Origin: Pseudarthrobacter defluvii
Lineage (GTDB): Bacteria; Actinomycetota; Actinomycetes; Actinomycetales; Micrococcaceae
NCBI RefSeq assembly: GCF_030816725.1
Contig: NZ_JAUSYG010000001.1
Span: 2,728,001-2,792,000, forward strand
Reading direction: 5' to 3'
Length of the DNA stretch: 64,000 nucleotides
Positions 8,490-18,046 of this stretch are shown piece after piece. Position numbers and translations under genes: made by a program. Numbering within the stretch: the first letter of the stretch is position 1; every line of letters starts with the position of its first letter. Below the pieces are notes generated by a model. It was not told where the DNA came from. It saw only the letters and a program-made list of their open reading frames with translations, and made no database searches.

Positions 8490-8756
8490 ATGCTTGTACG
8501 TTACTTTGCTGCCGCACGCGCTGCCGCCGGTTCTGAGGAAGAGAAGTTCGACCTGCCGGAAGGCGCCACGGTAGCGGAGCTGCTGGCAGCCGTGGCCGCT
8601 GTTGACCGGCCCGCGCCTCCGCCCGGGACGCCGCCCCTGCCCCGTCTTCTTTCCCGCAGCAGCTTCCTCCTCAACGAGGTGGCTGTGCGGGACCAGGCAT
8701 CAGTTCTTGGTCCCGACGACGTGGTGGACGTGCTGCCTCCGTTCGCGGGCGGCTAG
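8490..8756 (+). CDS. moaD: MoaD-like sulfur carrier protein
   Basis: 88 aa ubiquitin-fold protein. The C-terminus PPFAGG ends in the Gly-Gly that is adenylylated and thiocarboxylated to donate sulfur within molybdopterin synthase. The N-terminus MLVRYFAAARAAAG and the internal VAVRDQASVLGPDDVVDVLPP match the MoaD/ThiS family. A Pro-rich insertion lies near residues 45-52. Position directly after moaA, with moaE in the divergent operon, supports MoaD rather than ThiS. Confidence 0.93.
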   Translation: MLVRYFAAARAAAGSEEEKFDLPEGATVAELLAAVAAVDRPAPPPGTPPLPRLLSRSSFLLNEVAVRDQASVLGPDDVVDVLPPFAGG

Positions 8757-8780
8757 GGCTGCGAACCCGGTCTGCTACGC

Positions 8781-8814
8781 CTGGCGCCGGGGTTCCTGGT
8801 ATCCCTGGCGCCAG
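8781..8814 (+). terminator. Hairpin after moaA-moaD
   Basis: CTGGCGCC and GGCGCCAG form an 8-bp stem with an 18-nt loop, 25 bp after the moaD stop. No T-run follows, so the assignment rests on position. Confidence 0.45.
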
Positions 8815-8854
8815 TCAGGCTTTGATTGTCAGACCCCCGTTGGATGATTCTCTT

Positions 8855-10357
8855 ATGGAAATCGGCAGCGGTGTTGGGGTGGTGGCTTCGGAGGGTGTTC
8901 ACGCCTGCGTTGCTGTCCTTGATGCCCTTGCTGTCCTTGACTCGCTGGACCGTGAGGACTCCTTCCTCGTTGCAGGGGCAGGTGTTGGTTCCGGTGTTGA
9001 TGTGCTGGAGCGGCGGTACGAGATCCGGCTGGAACGGCTGGAGGTTATCTCCCGATTAGAGGCACAGCTCGCGGCGGTGAAGGCACGGGACGTCACCGAA
9101 GCCTTGCAGTTCCAGCAGGCCATGACCCCGCCGGACGCCTCCGTGCAGGACCGCACCTACACCGAAATGTCCGTCGTTGAGGAGGTCGCCGGGGTCCTGA
9201 CCATCAGCTCCGCCGCGGCCGGGGCTTTCGTGGACCAGTCCCGGCGGATCTGCTCCCTGCCACCGGTGTTCGAGGCCCTGTCCACCGGGGCGATGTCGTG
9301 GCAGCACGCCCGGATTGTTGCGGACGAGACCGAAGGCCTTGACGCTGCCGGTGCCGCCGGGCTGGTGGCGCACTTCTTCGACCCCGACGCCCCCAACCCC
9401 GCCCGCGGCGCATCAGCCGGCGAACTCATCCCCTCCCGGTTCCGGGCCAAGGTCCGTGCCTGGCGCGAACGCCACCACCCCGAAACCCTCGAGAAGCGGC
9501 ACGCCAAGGGCGTGGCGGACCGGCGGATGGAATACACCCCCGACAAGGACGGCATGGCCTGGGTCTCGCTCTACCTCCCCGGAGACACCGCGTGCGCCAT
9601 CTGGAACCGCGCCACCGCAACCGCCCGCGGACTCCAAGGCCCCCACGAGCCCCGCACCCTCACCCAACTCCGCCCCGACATCGCAGCATCCCTGCTCCTC
9701 GGCGCCGGAAATGCCACTGAACTCGGCGAAGTCCCCACCCCGCGGGCCGACGTCCTGGTGATGGTTCCCGTGTTCGCCCTCTTCGGCGTCACCGACGAGC
9801 CCGCGATCCTGGATGGTTTCGGACCGATCCCGGCGGCCATGGCCCGGAAGCTCGTCGCGGACGGGGCGGACTCGTTCTACCGGGTGCTTGTTGATCCCCG
9901 GGACGGGGCGCCACTGGAAATCGGGCGGAAGAACTACCGGCTCACCGAAACCATCAAACGCTGGATCAGGATGCGTGACGGCAAATGCACCTTCCCCGGC
10001 TGCACCAACAAGACCCCCGACAACGAAACCGACCACCTCACCGCCTGGAAACACGGAGGAACCACAGGGATCAGCAACCTGGCCCAACTGTGCCCCAAGC
10101 ACCACAGACTCAAACACCCAGCCAATGGACACCAGACCCAGCCACCCAGAAAGACCCGCCCGGCTGGACCTCACCAACCGGCCGCCACTACAAACCCGAA
10201 CAACCCGACCCGGAACCAACACACTGGCCACCACGCATCCTTCCAGTGGAAGCTGTTGCGGGCGCCAATGAGGCGACGGCTTCACCGGGTACTACCGGCC
10301 CTGACGCCGGCGTGCCACCAAACACAGCCGCCTCCTCCGGTACCGCGGCTCAACTGA
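8855..10357 (+). CDS. DUF222 / HNH nuclease protein, frameshifted near its C-terminus
   Basis: 500 aa as read from the ATG at 8855; an upstream TTG at 8822 is less likely. The DUF222 (13E12-repeat) helical region is followed by an HNH domain (about 375-425) with CTFPGC, ETDHLTAWKHGG and NLAQLCPKHHRLKH. Such genes are common, repeated and of uncertain role in Actinobacteria; HNH nuclease activity is inferred from the family. After HHRLKH (codon ending 10117) the reading turns low-complexity. The expected family tail, WTP...PPGWTSPTGRHYKPE, continues in the frame beginning at 10126. Eight bases lie between, where homologues usually need nine, pointing to a 1-nt deletion. Confidence 0.8.
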   Translation: MEIGSGVGVVASEGVHACVAVLDALAVLDSLDREDSFLVAGAGVGSGVDVLERRYEIRLERLEVISRLEAQLAAVKARDVTEALQFQQAMTPPDASVQDRTYTEMSVVEEVAGVLTISSAAAGAFVDQSRRICSLPPVFEALSTGAMSWQHARIVADETEGLDAAGAAGLVAHFFDPDAPNPARGASAGELIPSRFRAKVRAWRERHHPETLEKRHAKGVADRRMEYTPDKDGMAWVSLYLPGDTACAIWNRATATARGLQGPHEPRTLTQLRPDIAASLLLGAGNATELGEVPTPRADVLVMVPVFALFGVTDEPAILDGFGPIPAAMARKLVADGADSFYRVLVDPRDGAPLEIGRKNYRLTETIKRWIRMRDGKCTFPGCTNKTPDNETDHLTAWKHGGTTGISNLAQLCPKHHRLKHPANGHQTQPPRKTRPAGPHQPAATTNPNNPTRNQHTGHHASFQWKLLRAPMRRRLHRVLPALTPACHQTQPPPPVPRLN

Positions 10358-10578
10358 AGGCCACGGAATCTGACGATGAGGACGGGCAGTGGCAGCAACT
10401 GCTCGCAGACATGCCCACCTGGCCCGACCCACCACCCGAAGAACCCCCCAGCGAGTACTTGATCGACCCGACGGGACCATGCGCGTCAGATCCACTGTGG
10501 GAAGACTTCTACGCTTTGCCATTCGCCCCACCACCGGATCAGTTGCAGGGCATGTCCGTCACCCCGCTTCGGACGTAG
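10126..10578 (+). pseudogene. Displaced C-terminal tail of the DUF222/HNH gene
   Basis: This 150-codon stretch has no start of its own but reads WTPDPATQKDPPGWTSPTGRHYKPEQ and then an acidic, Pro-rich tail with PTWPDPPPEEPPSEYLIDP. That composition is typical for the end of DUF222/HNH proteins. It is out of frame with the main gene, which suggests a real deletion or a sequencing error. The HNH motif lies before the break, so the truncated product may still fold. Confidence 0.7.
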
Positions 10579-10609
10579 CCCACGGCCTGGGAGTTACAGC
10601 CGTGTCTTT

Positions 10610-11720
10610 TCATCCGGCGCCCGTGCTTGTTCCCAAGGCAAGGGCGAGCAGGGACGGGCGGCTGTGGACTTCGCAGACCTGGAAGACCTGCTTGAACTGG
10701 TCCTGCACGGTGTAGATGGTCACCCCTTGTGCGGCCGCCATCGTTCCCGTGTCCGCTCCGGCGGCGGCGAATTGCAGCAACTCCCGCTGCCGGAGCGTCA
10801 GACCATACGACCTGGCAAACTGATCCACCGGTCCGAAGGAGGACAGGCCTGTATGGTCACGGCCAGCGGTGGGGCACCATCCTGCTGCCCGGGGTCCAAT
10901 CGGGTGGCTCGGAGGAAGGCCCAGCGTCCTCTGCCGATATGTACCCGGATTCCGCTTCATGCTCATCTACTCCGGCCTCCCGGGCGAGCAACTGGGCGGC
11001 CACATTCAGCACCTCAGCAGGCACGTGTTCGTGCGGATACGGCCCGGGCTGCAGCAACCGCAGCCACCCGGCGACGGACGCGGTTTTGCCCACTACTGAC
11101 AGATTCCCGTCCAGTGTCAGGACGGCCTGTTCCGGCAGGTCGTATTGTCCGGCGCCCGCCGGGTAGCCGGCGCCCGGACCTGGTCCAGTCCGGAACTGCG
11201 CGGCAACGGAGCGCCGCAACCCGGGGGTCAATTCCGCTGCCACCTCGCCAAGGCAATTGGACTCATCCTGGGTGAAGTCGACCGCCCCATCCCCCATCCG
11301 CCAGAGATCAAGCCAGGCTCAGCACCCGTACTTGTCTGCAAAGACGACTGACAGCACGTCCCGAACGTCGTACCGCCTTAATACTTCCCGCCACACCGGG
11401 CTGCGTACGGGCTCGCCCTGGGTGGCGTGCTGAAGGCTAAGCGCCGGCAGCGAAGAATCCATCAACTGTGTCCAGCGCGCGGGCCCGGAGAGATACTGAG
11501 CCGGATGAGAGTCGGCAACTCCTCCGGGCAAGGGATCCTGGCCCGGGGTGCCATTCCCACCGTGGTGCGGGGGTCGCAGAGCGGCCACACGAAGGCATCG
11601 AAGGGCAACATCCTGCCGAGCTCTGCGAGCGCAGACCTCCGGAGGGTCTGGTGGTCCAGGCCGGACGCGGCAAGAACCCAACGCCCCTGCCCTCGCCGAA
11701 GCGCCCAAGACGCGCATCAT
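10610..11720 (-). pseudogene. Decayed LuxR-type regulator (sensor-like N-term, HTH C-term)
   Basis: Read leftwards, pieces of one regulator appear in successive frames. First is RRSALAELGRMLPFDAFVW...CDPRTTVGMAPRARIP (about 11700-11470). A shifted piece ending VVFADKYGC follows and meets TGA at 11319-11321, where the family normally has Trp. The same frame then resumes as AWLDLWRMGDGAVDF and runs to AEVLNVAAQLLAREAGV. The last piece, in another frame, is the LuxR helix-turn-helix with LTLRQRELLQ and TVQDQFKQVFQV (10820-10640). At least two frameshifts and one nonsense change make a working product implausible. The original N-terminus cannot be fixed exactly. Confidence 0.75.
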
Positions 11721-11759
11721 CGAGGCTGCCTACTGAGCCGCAGCGCCGGTTGAAGCAAC

Positions 11760-12299
11760 TCAGACCCGGTGGAAGACCGAGCGCATGAACGGCCTGTAGG
11801 CCGGACTTCCACCATCCGCGACGTACTCCGTATTTGCCGACCCGCCGCCGTCGTCCTTCACGATGGAACGCAACTCGGTGATGTGGGTCAGCACCCCGTC
11901 TTCATGCAAAAGGGAGTGACGTGTCCACCCGGCATCGCTGTGGCGTTCCACGCGAAGGATGCCGTTGCGCCAGGTGCAGCGCGCAGCGGTGCCCGGCGGC
12001 ACACCGGTACTGTCCACATAGTACCAAAGCACGTCGTTACGCGCCGGATCGACGGTGAAGATGCCGTGGCCCTCAAAATGGCTGCCGTCGGGCTCGATGT
12101 GGCGGTAGCTCTGCACCACGCCAAGGCCCCCAGCCACTTGGCTGTAGGTCACCTCGGCATCGACGCTGCGTTCGGGCCCCCAGGGGCCTGCAGCGACATG
12201 CGTGCGGCCCCGCCAGTGACCCAGCAGACCGGACAAGGCTGGATGGACGTGCTCCAACGCCTGCCCGTCCACGTCACGCCACCCCCTGCTGAAGATCAC
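11760..12299 (-). CDS. DUF1579-like protein
   Basis: 179 aa from a GTG start. It has a beta-rich, lipocalin-like pattern: LSGLLGHWRGRTHVAAGPWGP near the N-terminus, YSQVAGGLGVVQSYRHIEPDG, HGIFTVDPARNDVLWYYVDS and HSLLHEDGVLTHITELRSIVKD. This matches the DUF1579 style of small proteins of unknown function. The C-terminus, PAYRPFMRSVFHRV, differs from typical members. It borders the decayed regulator, and the intact frame suggests it is still under selection. No operon partner is obvious, since the upstream M16 gene ends 43 bp away on the same strand. Confidence 0.65.
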   Translation of the reverse strand: MIFSRGWRDVDGQALEHVHPALSGLLGHWRGRTHVAAGPWGPERSVDAEVTYSQVAGGLGVVQSYRHIEPDGSHFEGHGIFTVDPARNDVLWYYVDSTGVPPGTAARCTWRNGILRVERHSDAGWTRHSLLHEDGVLTHITELRSIVKDDGGGSANTEYVADGGSPAYRPFMRSVFHRV

Positions 12300-12342
12300 C
12301 TACCACTCAGGATGGACTCTGCAGAGCGGCTCCGCCAGTTAC

Positions 12343-13686
12343 TTACAGCCCGAAGCTTTCCGTCTCATCGAAGGGGCCCACCACGGTGATGGTCCGCGGC
12401 GCGGCAGCGAGTTCGGCGGCCAGTTCCTGGACCTGTTCGGCGGTGACGGCCTTGATCAGGCGCAGCGTTTCGTCGATGTCCTGGTATTCACCGGAGACCA
12501 GCTCGGCCCGGCCCAGCCGTGACATCCGGGAGCCGGTGTCCTCCAGCGCCAGGACGATCCCGCCGCCAAGCTGCCCCACGGCCTTCCGCAGTTCATCCTC
12601 GGAAATTCCGTGCTCAGCGAGCTTGTCCAGTTCCACACCCAGCAGGTCCACCACCTGCCGCACCTTGGACGGCGTGCAGCCGGCGTACATCCCGAAGTAG
12701 CCGGCGTCGGCGTAGGACGATGCAAAGGAATAGGTGGAGTACACCAGGCCACGCTTCTCGCGGATTTCCTGGAACAGCCTGGAGGACATGCCGCCGCCCA
12801 GGACTGCATTCAGGACGCTCATGACGTACCGGCGTTCATCGGTGGCGACGATCGTGGGGCATCCCATGATGATGTTTGCCTGCTCCACGGCGCGCTTGAC
12901 CACGTGCAGGCCCGCCGTACCAGTGATGAGAGCACGTTCGGTGGAACGCCGCTGCACAGGCGCGGCGTTGGACTGCAACGACCAGCCGGCAGCCTCGAGG
13001 GCACCCACCACAAGTCCGCACACGACGTCGTGGTCAAGGCCGCCCGCGGCAGTGATGACGAGTTCCTCCGGCTTGTAGTACCTGCGGTAGTGCTCCCACA
13101 CCGAATCCCTGGCGACGGCCCTGATCGCCGACGGCGTGCCGCCGATGGGACGGCCGAGCGGGTGGCTGCCAAGGACCGCGGCGACAAAGTGCTCGTGGGC
13201 AACGTCGGTGGGGTCGTCGCTGTCCATGGCGATTTCTTCCAGGATGACGTCCCGTTCCTGCTCCATCTCGTCAGGGTCCAGCACGGCGCCGGTAATCATG
13301 TCCGCAATCACGTCGATGGCCATGGGCAGGTCGGAGTCCAGGACCCGGGCAAAGTAGCAGGTGCTTTCCTTGGCGGTTGCCGCGTTGGATTCCCCGCCCA
13401 CCTCGTCAAAGGCTGAGGCGATCTCCAAGGCGGTGCGCCGCTTGGTGCCCTTGAACAGCAGGTGCTCAAGGAAGTGGGTGGACCCGTGCTGGCCGGGTGC
13501 CTCGTCGCGGGACCCGACGCCCACCCAGAACCCGATGGTTGCTGACCGCTGGCCCGGCATCGCCTCCGTCAGTACCCGCACTCCCCCAGGCAGCACTGAA
13601 CGGCGGACCTCGGACCCGCCATCGGAGCCATGGACCAGGGTGTCGCCGGCGTGGTTCTGCTCAAGCGGCAGGGGTACAACAGTCAT
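12343..13686 (-). CDS. M16 family zinc metallopeptidase (processing-peptidase-like)
   Basis: 447 aa. The inverted zinc-binding motif is HFLEH (His71, Glu74, His75), with the third ligand expected in the ERDVILEEIAMDSDDP segment (about 145-160). The C-terminal half shows the inactive M16C repeat with MSSRLFQEIREKRGLVYSTYSF. It is related to YmxG/PepR-type proteases that lie downstream of pnp in many Gram-positive bacteria, and here too it follows pnp on the same strand after a strong hairpin. AAAGG precedes the ATG. Substrates are unknown. Confidence 0.93.
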   Translation of the reverse strand: MTVVPLPLEQNHAGDTLVHGSDGGSEVRRSVLPGGVRVLTEAMPGQRSATIGFWVGVGSRDEAPGQHGSTHFLEHLLFKGTKRRTALEIASAFDEVGGESNAATAKESTCYFARVLDSDLPMAIDVIADMITGAVLDPDEMEQERDVILEEIAMDSDDPTDVAHEHFVAAVLGSHPLGRPIGGTPSAIRAVARDSVWEHYRRYYKPEELVITAAGGLDHDVVCGLVVGALEAAGWSLQSNAAPVQRRSTERALITGTAGLHVVKRAVEQANIIMGCPTIVATDERRYVMSVLNAVLGGGMSSRLFQEIREKRGLVYSTYSFASSYADAGYFGMYAGCTPSKVRQVVDLLGVELDKLAEHGISEDELRKAVGQLGGGIVLALEDTGSRMSRLGRAELVSGEYQDIDETLRLIKAVTAEQVQELAAELAAAPRTITVVGPFDETESFGL

Positions 13687-13731
13687 TGATGCCTTTCAGG
13701 AGGGGCAGCCGGATCTGGGTGCCATCGTAAC

Positions 13732-13770
13732 AGCGGCGGGACCGGTGGATCATCCACCGGTCCCGCCGCT
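13732..13770 (-). terminator. Strong 18-bp palindrome between pnp and the M16 gene
   Basis: AGCGGCGGGACCGGTGGA and its complement enclose a 3-nt loop, 28 bp after the pnp stop. It has no U-run, but position and stability fit a transcription terminator or a 3'-end-stabilising hairpin that attenuates readthrough into the protease gene. Confidence 0.7.
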
Positions 13771-13798
13771 TCGTGCTTATGCCGGGAAGCCCGGACTG

Positions 13799-16069
13799 TT
13801 AGACCTCAGCGCCTTCAGCAGGCTCCGTGGCGTGGACACGCTCGGAATCGGCCGCAGCTTCTTCCTCAGCAACCACGGGGGAAAGCGAAAGCTTTCCGCG
13901 GTCGTCGATCTTGGTGATCTCCACCTGGATCTTCTGGCCGACGGAGACGACGTCATCAACGTTGTCCACGCGCTTGCCGCCTGCGATCTTGCGCAGTTCG
14001 GAGATGTGCAGGAGGCCGTCCTTGCCCGGGGTCAGCGATACGAAGGCACCGAAGGTGGTGGTCTTGACGACCGTACCCAGGTAGCGCTCACCGATTTCCG
14101 GGACCTGCGGGTTGGCGATGGCGTTGATGGCGGAGCGTGCTGCATCGGCAGACGGACCGTTGGTAGCGCCAATGTAGACGGTGCCGTCGTCCTCGATGGA
14201 GATGTCGGCGCCGGTGTCTTCCTGGATCTGGTTGATCATCTTGCCCTTGGGGCCAATGACCTCGCCGATCTTGTCCACGGGGATCTTGACGGCGATGACC
14301 CGCGGTGCGAACTCGGAGAGCTCGTCCGGGGTGTCGATGGCCGAGTTGATGACCTCGAGGATGTGCAGGCGTGCTTCGCGGGCCTGCTTCAGTGCTGCTG
14401 CCAGCACGGAGGCGGGAATGCCGTCGAGCTTGGTGTCCAGCTGGATGGCCGTGACGAACTCGGAGGTACCGGCCACCTTGAAGTCCATGTCACCGAAGGC
14501 ATCTTCGGCGCCGAGGATGTCGGTTAGGGCCGCGTAGCGGGTCTGGCCGTCCACCTGGTCGGAGACCAGGCCCATGGCGATGCCGGCGACGGCGGCCTTC
14601 AGGGGCACACCGGCGTTCAGCAGGGACAGGGTGGAGGCGCAGACGGAACCCATCGACGTCGAACCGTTGGAGCTGAGAGCCTCAGACACCTGGCGGATGG
14701 CGTACGGGAATTCCTCGCGGGACGGCAGCACCGGCATGATGGCGCGTTCTGCCAGGGCACCGTGGCCGATTTCGCGGCGCTTGGGCGAGCCCACGCGGCC
14801 GGTCTCACCGGTGGAGTACGGCGGGAAGTTGTAGTTGTGCATGTAGCGCTTGCGCGTGACCGGCGACAGCGAGTCGATTTGCTGTTCCATCTTGAGCATG
14901 TTCAGCGTGGTAACACCCATGATCTGGGTTTCGCCGCGCTCGAAGATGGCGGAGCCGTGGACGCGGGGAAGAACCTCGACCTCGGCAGTGAGCTGGCGGA
15001 TGTCCGTCAGGCCGCGGCCGTCGATGCGGATCTGGTCCTTGAGGATGCGCTGGCGCACAACGTGCTTGGTGACGGAGCGGAAAGCGGCGGAAAGTTCCTT
15101 CTCGCGGCCTTCGAACTGGCCCGCGAGGCCGGCGAGGACCTCGTCCTTGAGCGCGTCGGAGGCGTTGTCGCGTTCCTGCTTGTCGGCGATCTGGAAGACC
15201 GCGGCGAGCTTGTCGGCAGCAGCGGATTCGACGGCGGCGTAGGCGTCGTCCTCGTAGTCCAGGAAGACGGGGAACTCAACCGTGGGCTTGGCAGCGCGGG
15301 CGGCGAGATCGGCCTGGGCGTCGCACAGGGCCTTGATGAAGGGCTTGGCAGCCTCCAGGCCCTCGGCCACGACCTCTTCGGTGGGGGCGGTGGCGCCCTG
15401 TTCCTTGATGAGGTTCCAGGAGTTGTCCGTGGCTTCGGCCTCGACCATCATGATGGCGACGTCGTCCCCGTCGGCCCCCGACACAGACCTGCCGGCAACC
15501 ACCATGTTGAACACGGAGTTCTCCAGCTGCGAGTGCTTGGGGAACGCAACCCACTGGGATCCGTTTTCGTCGTTCACCAGGGCAACGCGGACGCCGCCGA
15601 TGGGGCCGGAGAACGGCAGGCCGGACAGCTGGGTGGACATCGAGGAGGCGTTGATGGCCACCACGTCGTACAGCTCGTCGGGGTTGATGGCCAGGACTGT
15701 GACCACGATTTGGACCTCGTTGCGCAGGCCCTTGATGAAGGCGGGGCGCAGCGGGCGGTCCATCAGGCGGCAGGCCAGGATGGCTTCGGTGGACGGGCGG
15801 CCTTCGCGGCGGAAGAACGAGCCCGGGATGCGGCCGGCGGCGTACATGCGCTCTTCGACGTCGACCGTCAGGGGGAAGAAGTCGAAGCCTTCACGCGGGT
15901 GCTTGCCGGCGGTGGTGGCGGACAGCAGCGCGGTGTCATCGTCGATGTACACCATTGCTGCACCGGCGGCCTGCTTGGCAAGGCGGCCGGTTTCGAAGCG
16001 GATGACCCGCTTGCCGAAGCGGCCATTGTCAATGACGGCCTCTGAGAACTGGATTTCGGGACCCTCCAT
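13799..16069 (-). CDS. pnp: Polyribonucleotide nucleotidyltransferase (PNPase)
   Basis: 756 aa. This phosphorolytic 3'-5' exoribonuclease also synthesises RNA tails; actinobacterial members were described as guanosine pentaphosphate synthetases. Two RNase PH-like domains are present (about 10-240 and 350-560, the second with [14 protein letters not shown] and [15 protein letters not shown]). A KH domain with [25 protein letters not shown] and an S1 domain with [15 protein letters not shown] follow. The ATG at 16069 has a near-perfect GGAGGTGA 6 nt upstream. It follows rpsO as in most bacteria. Confidence 0.98.
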   Translation of the reverse strand: MEGPEIQFSEAVIDNGRFGKRVIRFETGRLAKQAAGAAMVYIDDDTALLSATTAGKHPREGFDFFPLTVDVEERMYAAGRIPGSFFRREGRPSTEAILACRLMDRPLRPAFIKGLRNEVQIVVTVLAINPDELYDVVAINASSMSTQLSGLPFSGPIGGVRVALVNDENGSQWVAFPKHSQLENSVFNMVVAGRSVSGADGDDVAIMMVEAEATDNSWNLIKEQGATAPTEEVVAEGLEAAKPFIKALCDAQADLAARAAKPTVEFPVFLDYEDDAYAAVESAAADKLAAVFQIADKQERDNASDALKDEVLAGLAGQFEGREKELSAAFRSVTKHVVRQRILKDQIRIDGRGLTDIRQLTAEVEVLPRVHGSAIFERGETQIMGVTTLNMLKMEQQIDSLSPVTRKRYMHNYNFPPYSTGETGRVGSPKRREIGHGALAERAIMPVLPSREEFPYAIRQVSEALSSNGSTSMGSVCASTLSLLNAGVPLKAAVAGIAMGLVSDQVDGQTRYAALTDILGAEDAFGDMDFKVAGTSEFVTAIQLDTKLDGIPASVLAAALKQAREARLHILEVINSAIDTPDELSEFAPRVIAVKIPVDKIGEVIGPKGKMINQIQEDTGADISIEDDGTVYIGATNGPSADAARSAINAIANPQVPEIGERYLGTVVKTTTFGAFVSLTPGKDGLLHISELRKIAGGKRVDNVDDVVSVGQKIQVEITKIDDRGKLSLSPVVAEEEAAADSERVHATEPAEGAEV

Positions 16070-16260
16070 AGAGAGTCACCTCCGTTTCTGGTTTGCGGAA
16101 GTCCAGCCGCATCAACCCAGGCCAGCATCTGTCTACTGGCCCTGCACCCGGTCGTCAGTCGAGACCCACGGGCCGGGCTTCTGTCGACGAAGCCGTTCCC
16201 GGGGATCACTACCGAGGACCGCGAATGCGTGATGCGGTTGATCCTCCTGTTTAGTTTTTA
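16070..16260 (-). promoter_or_regulatory. Structured pnp 5' leader, candidate Actino-pnp RNA motif
   Basis: About 190 nt between the rpsO terminator and the pnp ribosome-binding site. It holds at least two stems: GGCTTC/GAAGCC at 16176-16194 and GGCCAG/CTGGCC at 16120-16141. A conserved RNA called Actino-pnp is known in the 5' UTRs of actinobacterial pnp genes, so position makes this the likely identity. Autoregulation by RNase processing is the usual model (inference). An AGGAGG near 16250 has no good ORF behind it. Confidence 0.6.
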
Positions 16261-16276
16261 GGTTGTGAATGGCGCA

Positions 16277-16300
16277 GCCCGGTCCCGGATGGAACCGGGC
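16277..16300 (-). terminator. rpsO hairpin terminator
   Basis: GCCCGGTTCC and GGGACCGGGC, read on the minus strand, form a 10-bp stem with one G-U pair and a 4-nt loop, 15 bp after the rpsO stop. Partial readthrough into pnp is common at this locus in other bacteria. Confidence 0.7.
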
Positions 16301-16315
16301 CGCTCCAAAGTCCGA

Positions 16316-16585
16316 CTAGCGGCGCAGGCCGAGGCGCTCGATGAGCGCGCGGTAGCGGTTGATGTCAGTCTTCTTCAGGTAGCCAAGCATGCGCTTGCGG
16401 CGACCGACCATGCCCAGCAGACCGCGCTGGGTGTGGTAATCGTGCTTGTGCTCCTTCATGTGCTCAGTCAGATCCTTGATCCGCTGGGTCAGGACGGCAA
16501 CCTGGACCTCGGGTGAACCGGTGTCGCCTTCGGCGGTTGCATATTCCTTGATGATGGACTGCTTTACAGCGGCGTCAAGTGCCAC
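16316..16585 (-). CDS. rpsO: 30S ribosomal protein S15
   Basis: 89 aa, exact family length. It binds 16S rRNA in the central domain early in 30S assembly. Seen are the hallmark [17 protein letters not shown], the [12 protein letters not shown] segment and LGYLKKTD...Y..LI..LGLRR at the end. It begins with GTG preceded by AAGGAG at good spacing. Confidence 0.99.
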   Translation of the reverse strand: MALDAAVKQSIIKEYATAEGDTGSPEVQVAVLTQRIKDLTEHMKEHKHDYHTQRGLLGMVGRRKRMLGYLKKTDINRYRALIERLGLRR

Positions 16586-16727
16586 AATAACTCCTTGGGA
16601 TGTGCCGTGAGGGCCCGGATCAGAAACTCACTGCCGGGTCTGCCGCGTACGTCCCAACCCGGAAAACCGGAGAGGGCCGCTGACAACAGGAACCAGCCGC
16701 CACGGACTGCAGCCGGATCCATCGTCC

Positions 16728-16757
16728 AGTTTACCGGGCCGGGCCTAACCTTGTCGA
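16728..16757 (-). promoter_or_regulatory. Sigma-70-type promoter for rpsO
   Basis: Read on the minus strand, TCGACA (one mismatch to TTGACA), 18 nt, then TAAACT. It lies about 145 bp upstream of rpsO, in the gap after kynU. Confidence 0.55.
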
Positions 16758-16786
16758 AACACGCGCGGCAGGATCACCGCGGGCGC

Positions 16787-18046
16787 TCAGCCTTGCAGCC
16801 TGTCCCGGACGGCGGCCATGCCCTCCAGCACCTCGGCGAAGCTGGTGGTCAGGGGCGACAGCCCCACCCGGATGCCGTGCGGCGAGCGGAAGTCCGGAAT
16901 AACGTCCCCTTCCCAGAGCGCCTCCACCGTGGCCTTGGTGAAGTTGGGATGGTCCACCGTGATGTGGCCGCCCCGCTCCCCCGGCTCCCGGGGCGACGCC
17001 AGCTGAGCACCCAGCGGGGCAAGCCAGGCGTCAAAAACCTCCACGGCGAAGGCGGTCAGGGCCACGGACTTCTCCCGGATGGCGGCCATGCCGGCTTCTT
17101 CGATGAGGTCCAGGGTGCCCTGCATGGCGATCATGCCGAAAATGGCGGGAGTGCCGCTGAGGAAGCGGCGGATACCGTCGGCCGGTTCATAACCGGCGGC
17201 CATCTCAAAGGCGTCCTTGCGCCCCATCCAGCCCCAGATCGGCTGGTTCAGCGACGGCAGGTGGCGGGCGTTGACGTAGGCGAAGGCCGGCGATCCCGGG
17301 CCGCCGTTGAGGTACTTGTACGTGCAGCCGGCAGCGAAGTCCACGTCCGCGCCGTCCAGGTCGATCTCCACCGACCCGGCCGAATGGCACAGGTCCCACA
17401 CCACCACGGCGCCGGCGTCGTGCACGGCCGCGGTGATTCCCGGCAGGTCGGCGAGGTGGCCAGAGCGGTAGGCAATCTGGCTGAGGAGGACGACGGCGGT
17501 ACGCGGCCCGGTGGCCTGGCGCACCTGCTCAAGGGTCACCCCGGCAGCGGGATCGGGTTCGATCCAGCGCAGGATTAGGCCTTCCTCGAGGGCAATGCCT
17601 TCCACCAGGTAGCGGTCCGTGGGAAAGTTCTCGGTATCCAGCACGAGCTCGTTGCGGTCGGGGTCCTGCACGGCGGCAAGGGCGGCCCGGATCAGTTTGT
17701 AGAGGACCACGGTGGTGGAATCGGCGATGATGGTCTGCCCCGGAGCGGCGCCCAGGACCGCGCGTCCCAGTTGGTCGCCGATGGCCTGGGGCATGGCCAG
17801 CCATCGTTCGTCCCAGCCGCGGATGAGCCGCCCTCCCCACTCGTCGCGGATGAACGCGGCAACGTCGTCGGCGGTCCGCTTCAGGGGCCGGCCCAAGGAG
17901 TTTCCGTCAAGGTAGGACAGGGGCGCGTCAGTGCCGATGAACTGCTCCCGGTAACGGGCCAGCGCGTCCTGGCGGTCGAGCTCTTCGGCCCGCCTGCGGA
18001 GCTCCCCGGCAACCACATCGGTGCTGTTTTCCTTGTGAATGCTCAT
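16787..18046 (-). CDS. kynU: Kynureninase KynU
   Basis: 419 aa. This PLP enzyme cleaves kynurenine to anthranilate and alanine. Seen are YLDGNSLGRP near the N-terminus, the WDLCHSAGSVEIDL region and the Schiff-base Lys in CTYKYLNGGPGSPAF (about 230-245). The ATG at 18046 overlaps the kynA stop in ATGA, so the two are translationally coupled. The frame extends to 18232 but that lies inside kynA. A kynurenine formamidase is not encoded nearby. Confidence 0.97.
   Translation of the reverse strand: MSIHKENSTDVVAGELRRRAEELDRQDALARYREQFIGTDAPLSYLDGNSLGRPLKRTADDVAAFIRDEWGGRLIRGWDERWLAMPQAIGDQLGRAVLGAAPGQTIIADSTTVVLYKLIRAALAAVQDPDRNELVLDTENFPTDRYLVEGIALEEGLILRWIEPDPAAGVTLEQVRQATGPRTAVVLLSQIAYRSGHLADLPGITAAVHDAGAVVVWDLCHSAGSVEIDLDGADVDFAAGCTYKYLNGGPGSPAFAYVNARHLPSLNQPIWGWMGRKDAFEMAAGYEPADGIRRFLSGTPAIFGMIAMQGTLDLIEEAGMAAIREKSVALTAFAVEVFDAWLAPLGAQLASPREPGERGGHITVDHPNFTKATVEALWEGDVIPDFRSPHGIRVGLSPLTTSFAEVLEGMAAVRDRLQG

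Noticed and set aside
8822..8855. TTG at 8822 as start of the DUF222/HNH gene
   Set aside because: The ATG at 8855 gives a more natural N-terminus, and the added residues do not look like the family.
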